Source: Streptacidiphilus jiangxiensis
GTDB lineage: Bacteria > Actinomycetota > Actinomycetes > Streptomycetales > Streptomycetaceae
Reading direction: 5' to 3'
Assembly: GCF_900109465.1 (NCBI RefSeq)
Contig: NZ_FOAZ01000006.1
Span: 248,001-312,000, forward strand
Length of the DNA stretch: 64,000 nt
Each line of letters opens with the position of its first letter. The stretch's first letter is position 1. Shown piece by piece: positions 60,714 to 64,000 of the stretch. The notes below the pieces were generated by a model. It ran no database searches, was not told the origin of the DNA, and saw nothing but the letters and a program-made list of their open reading frames with translations. The position numbers and the translations under genes are program-made.

Positions 60714-61643
60714 ATGATCGAGGTACGCGAGCTCACCAAGCGGTACGGGGACAAGACCGTGGTGGACCGGCTGGACTTCACCGCCCGGCCGGGCGCCGTC
60801 ACCGGCTTCCTCGGCCCGAACGGGGCGGGCAAGTCCACCACCATGCGGATGATCATCGGGCTGTCCAGCCCGACCAGCGGATCGGTCACCGTCAACGGCC
60901 GCCGCTACGTCGAGCACGCCGCCCCCCTGCGGCAGATCGGCGCCCTGTTGGAGGCCCGGTCGGTCCATCCTGGGCGTTCCGCCTTCGACCACCTGATGGC
61001 GCAGGCGCACACCCACGGCATCCCCAGGCGCCGCGTGCACGAGGTCATCGAGCTCGCCGGCCTGCGGGACGTGGCGAAGAAGAGGGTCGGCGCCTTCTCG
61101 CTCGGCATGGGACAGCGGCTCGGCATCGCCGCCGCCCTGCTGGGCGACCCCCAGGTGGTGATGCTCGACGAACCGGTCAACGGCCTGGATCCGGAAGGCG
61201 TGCTCTGGGTACGCAACCTGCTGCGCACCCTCGCGGACCAGGGCCGCACCGTGTTGCTCTCCTCGCACCTGATGAGCGAGACGGCCCAGATCGCCGACCA
61301 CCTCGTCGTCATCGGCCGGGGCAAGCTGCTGGCCGACACCACCGTGGACGAGCTGGTCGCCCGGGCGGGCGGCAACGGCGTGCGCGTGCTGACCTCCGAA
61401 CCCGCCAGGCTGCGCGACCTGCTGGCCGGGCCCGGGGTGGCCGTCACCGGCTCGCCCGGCTCCGAGGCCCTGCACGTCACCGGCGCGGACGCCCGGCGGA
61501 TCGGCTCGACCGCCGCCGACAACGGCATCACCCTGTACGAACTCGCCCCCCAGAACGTCTCGTTGGAGCAGGCGTTCATGGACCTCACCCGCGACGCCGT
61601 GGAGTACCAGAGCGCCGCCGACACCCTCCGGAGCATCGCATGA
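60714..61643 (+). CDS. ABC transporter ATP-binding protein
   Basis: The 309-residue ATPase has Walker A FLGPNGAGKSTT, signature FSLGMGQRLG (the BcrA/lantibiotic-immunity-like LGMxQR form), Walker B VVMLDEPVNGLDPEG and switch His LSSHLMSE. The C-terminal domain (residues 220-309) is the type found in bacitracin/antibiotic exporters. ATG 60714 is taken as the start of the family N-terminus (MIEVRELTKRYG); ATG 60696 is also possible. It overlaps the permease by ATGA. The substrate is unknown, likely a peptide antibiotic or lipid. Confidence 0.9.
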   Translation: MIEVRELTKRYGDKTVVDRLDFTARPGAVTGFLGPNGAGKSTTMRMIIGLSSPTSGSVTVNGRRYVEHAAPLRQIGALLEARSVHPGRSAFDHLMAQAHTHGIPRRRVHEVIELAGLRDVAKKRVGAFSLGMGQRLGIAAALLGDPQVVMLDEPVNGLDPEGVLWVRNLLRTLADQGRTVLLSSHLMSETAQIADHLVVIGRGKLLADTTVDELVARAGGNGVRVLTSEPARLRDLLAGPGVAVTGSPGSEALHVTGADARRIGSTAADNGITLYELAPQNVSLEQAFMDLTRDAVEYQSAADTLRSIA

Positions 61644-62518
61644 CCCTCCTGACCGCTCCTCCTGCCGCCCCTGCCGGCCCCGACGCCACCGGCATCGGAA
61701 CCGGCACCGGAGCCGACCGGGCCGACGACCTGTCCGGAGCACGCGTGACCGGGCGCCGAGTGCTGCGCTCCGAATGGGGCAAGTTCTGGTCGCTGCGCTC
61801 CAGTCGGGCGACCCTGGGCATCGGCGCCCTGGTCCTGGTCGTCTTCGGGATGATCGCCTCCTCCTCGTTCCATCCGGCCGCGGCCGGAACGGGACACCTG
61901 TTCGGCTCGGCCTCGGACGGCGTGGGCCTGGCACTGTCCGGTCTCACGCCCACCATGCTGGCGATCGGGGTCCTCGGCGTGCTGGTCTCGGCCGGCGAGT
62001 ACAGCACCGGCATGATCCGCTCCACGCTGGCGGCCGTGCCGAAGCGTCTGCCGGTCCTGTGGTCCAAGGCCGCGGTCTACGGCGTCGTCGCGTTCGCCGC
62101 CACCACCGTCGCCGCCCTCGTCGCCTTCCTGCTCGGCGGCACGGCACTCGCCGGGACCTCGGCCGCGTTGTCGCTGACCGCCCACGGGGTGCTGCGCTGC
62201 CTGGTCGGCGCCGGCCTCTACCTCGCCCTGGCCGGTGTCCTGGGAGTGGGCCTCGGCGCACTGCTGCGCTCCGTCGCCGGCGGCATCACCGCCCTGATCG
62301 GCGGCATGATGATCCTCCCCGGGCTGGTCTCGCTGCTGCCCGCTTCGGTCGCCGGCCACATCACCCCCTATCTGCCCAGCAACGCGGCCGACGCCGTGAC
62401 GACCCTGCACCACACCGCGGGTCTGCTGAGCCCCGGGGCCGGTCTCGCGGTCCTCGCGGGCTGGGCGGCGCTGGTGCTCGGCGGCGCGGCCTTCCGTCTG
62501 ACCAGGACCGACGTGTGA
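61640..62518 (+). CDS. ABC-2 type permease, antibiotic exporter-like
   Basis: The 292-residue protein has six membrane helices after a Pro/Ala/Gly/Thr-rich start of about 40 residues. EWGKFWSLRSSRATLGIG and VSAGEYSTGMIRSTLAAVPKR are typical of the permeases that partner BcrA-like ATPases. It forms the export channel for the preceding ATPase. It overlaps both neighbours by four bases (ATGA, GTGA). Confidence 0.88.
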   Translation: MTLLTAPPAAPAGPDATGIGTGTGADRADDLSGARVTGRRVLRSEWGKFWSLRSSRATLGIGALVLVVFGMIASSSFHPAAAGTGHLFGSASDGVGLALSGLTPTMLAIGVLGVLVSAGEYSTGMIRSTLAAVPKRLPVLWSKAAVYGVVAFAATTVAALVAFLLGGTALAGTSAALSLTAHGVLRCLVGAGLYLALAGVLGVGLGALLRSVAGGITALIGGMMILPGLVSLLPASVAGHITPYLPSNAADAVTTLHHTAGLLSPGAGLAVLAGWAALVLGGAAFRLTRTDV

Positions 62519-63966
62519 CCCTGCGCTCGTCCGACCCCGCGGCCACCCGCGACGCCCGCGACCGCCGCCCCCGCGAGCACCCGGAGCCGGACGGTCGCAC
62601 GGCGCGGGGACGGCACAGAGCGCCCGACGGGGCGACCATGGACCTGATGAGCCACGCACCGCCGACCGCTCCCCCGCTCGCCCCGACGCACCCCCTGCTC
62701 CACCGGCTGCTGCACTGGCAGCGCCGGCTCAGGGCCCTGGACCGGCGCCGGCCGTGGCTGCTGGACGCCGCCGTGCCGCTCCTCGTCCTGCTGCAGGGCC
62801 TGCCCGAGCTGCTGGGCCACCCGGACACCGGAGGCTTCGCCACCCACAACGCGACGCCACCGCTCCCGGCCCTGTTGGCCCTGGACCTCGCCCTGGTGCT
62901 GCCGCTGTGGTGGCGGCGCAGGGCGCCGGTCACCGCGTTCGCGGTGATCGCCGCGGTGGTCGTGCTCGAGTGGTCGTTCGGTGTCTGGCAGCGCGTCGAC
63001 GTCGCCCTGCTGATCGCCCTGTTCAACCTCGCCCTGCACGGCCCCCTGGGCCGCCTGCCGTGGGCCGCCGCCACGACCGCCGGCGCCTTCACCCTGGCCG
63101 CCTTCCGCTTCACCGACGACCAGAGCCCGTGGCTCAACCTCTTCTTCCTCCTGGGCACCGCGACCGCGGCGATGGCCCTGGGACTCACCTTCCGCAGCCG
63201 GCGCGCACAGCTCACCGCCCTGGAGGAGCGCGCCGCGCGCCTGGAGGTCGAACGCGACCAGCGCACCCGCCTCGCCGCCGCCGCCGAGCGCACCCGCGTC
63301 GCCCGGGAGATGCACGACATCGTCGGCCACAACCTCGCCGTCATGGTCGGCCTCGCCGACGGCGCGGCGACTCTGGCCACGACGGACCCGGCCCGCAGCG
63401 CCGAGGCGATGACGATGGTCGCGGGCACCGGGCGGCAGGCCCTGGGTGAGCTGCGGCGCGTCCTCGGCGTGCTGCGGGACGAGCCGGAGGCCCAGCTCAC
63501 GCCGCAGCCCGGTGTCGGGGACCTGGACGTGCTGCTGGAACGGGTCCGGGCGGCCGGGGCCGAGGTCACCTACCGCACCTGCGGCGAGCCCGACTCGCTC
63601 GAGCGCGGCCTCCAGCTCGCCGTGTACCGGATCGTCCAGGAAGCGCTGACCAACACCCTCAAGTACGCCGGGCCCACCGCGACCGCGTACGTGTCGCTGG
63701 ACCTCGAGGGCGGACTGGTCCTGGTGCGGGTCGAGGACACCGGTCCGCCGCCGGGCCGGCCTGCGCAGCCCCGCTCGCCGGGCGGGACCGGCGCCGGAAA
63801 GGGCCTGCTCGGCATGCGCGAGCGGGCGGCGATGTACGGCGGATCGGTCACCGCGGGGCCGCGTCCCGGGGGCGGCTGGACCGTGGAGGTCCTGCTCGAC
63901 CCGGCAGCACCCGCCACGCCGGCCGTCGGCGAACCCTCCGCCACACCACCGGGAGGACGCCTGTGA
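62515..63966 (+). CDS. Sensor histidine kinase, DesK/NarL type
   Basis: The kinase has a run of N-terminal membrane helices (about residues 82-215) and HisKA_3 with phospho-acceptor His267 (VAREMHDIVGHNLAVM), followed by HATPase_c (VQEALTNTLKYAG; VRVEDTGPPPG; KGLLGMRERAAMYGG). GTG 62515 overlaps the permease stop and gives 483 residues; ATG 62638 would give 442 and drop an Arg-rich start of 41 residues. It probably senses the transported compound or membrane damage. It overlaps the next regulator by GTGA. Confidence 0.9.
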   Translation: MTLRSSDPAATRDARDRRPREHPEPDGRTARGRHRAPDGATMDLMSHAPPTAPPLAPTHPLLHRLLHWQRRLRALDRRRPWLLDAAVPLLVLLQGLPELLGHPDTGGFATHNATPPLPALLALDLALVLPLWWRRRAPVTAFAVIAAVVVLEWSFGVWQRVDVALLIALFNLALHGPLGRLPWAAATTAGAFTLAAFRFTDDQSPWLNLFFLLGTATAAMALGLTFRSRRAQLTALEERAARLEVERDQRTRLAAAAERTRVAREMHDIVGHNLAVMVGLADGAATLATTDPARSAEAMTMVAGTGRQALGELRRVLGVLRDEPEAQLTPQPGVGDLDVLLERVRAAGAEVTYRTCGEPDSLERGLQLAVYRIVQEALTNTLKYAGPTATAYVSLDLEGGLVLVRVEDTGPPPGRPAQPRSPGGTGAGKGLLGMRERAAMYGGSVTAGPRPGGGWTVEVLLDPAAPATPAVGEPSATPPGGRL

Positions 63967-64000
63967 CCACTGTGCTCATCGCGGACGACCAGCCGCTCCA
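63963..64000 (+). CDS. Response regulator, cut by window end
   Basis: Only 12 codons are visible: TTVLIADDQPL, the first strand and acidic pair of a receiver domain. GTG 63963 overlaps the kinase stop. By analogy with the operon at 25.9-29.8 kb it should be a NarL/FixJ regulator. Confidence 0.8.
   Translation, partial: MTTVLIADDQPL

Overview
The window comes from a high-GC, Gram-positive actinobacterium of the Streptomycetaceae (Streptomyces, Kitasatospora or Streptacidiphilus type). Base composition is above 70 % GC. Coding frames are strongly GC3-biased, GTG starts are common, and many genes overlap by ATGA or GTGA. Recognisable families are also typical of that group: a streptomycete CtaD, a zinc-free L36 paralogue, a small DUF6126-like membrane protein and an LAxTG cell-wall sorting motif. 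The genus cannot be fixed from the sequence alone. It looks like chromosome, with no transposase, integrase, phage, tRNA, rRNA or CRISPR seen.

Region 1 (1-7.4 kb) has an orphan cytochrome oxidase subunit I, a DUF222/HNH protein with a hairpin over its start, and a UvrA-like tandem ABC ATPase. Next to it is a broken small gene carrying a 7-bp tandem repeat. Region 2 (7.7-22.9 kb) is mostly single housekeeping and accessory genes: TetR/SDR and LysR/EamA divergent pairs, an NCS1 permease, CorA, DUF1877, an aldo/keto reductase with a terminator-like leader, a lactonase, L36, an NmrA-like oxidoreductase, an alpha/beta hydrolase, a GNAT enzyme and a DUF1800-DUF1501 pair.

Region 3 (23.0-25.8 kb) may be a small cell-surface module: a winged-helix regulator whose receiver domain has lost its phosphorylation residues, a processive-type GT2 glycosyltransferase split by a frameshift, and a 55-residue protein that is little more than an LAxTG sorting signal. 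Region 4 (25.9-34.4 kb) has an ABC transporter with its own kinase and NarL-type regulator, an MMPL exporter with a divergent TetR regulator, and an M48 protease.

Region 5 (35-43.4 kb) is a molybdenum hydroxylase operon (coxS-coxL-coxM-coxD-coxE-xdhC-like-coxG). A 275-bp GC-rich minisatellite lies in front of it. The large subunit carries the form II active-site loop AYRGAGR, so it should not be taken as a proven CO dehydrogenase. Region 6 (43.5-47.1 kb, minus strand) has a phosphodiester glycosidase-like membrane protein, a UbiA-type decaprenyl-phosphate phosphoribosyltransferase and a DprE1-like oxidase. This is part of the decaprenyl-phosphoryl-pentose pathway, with no DprE2 in view.

Region 7 (47.4-64 kb) holds a secreted beta-propeller protein, a thioesterase, a MarR regulator with a partner of unknown function, SpoIIAA-like and MOSC proteins, a secreted GH92 mannosidase, a GT-C-like membrane protein with a GtrA flippase, 3-hydroxyacyl-CoA dehydrogenase, an ArsR regulator with a clear palindromic operator, an NCS2 permease, and a second ABC/kinase/regulator cluster cut off by the window end.
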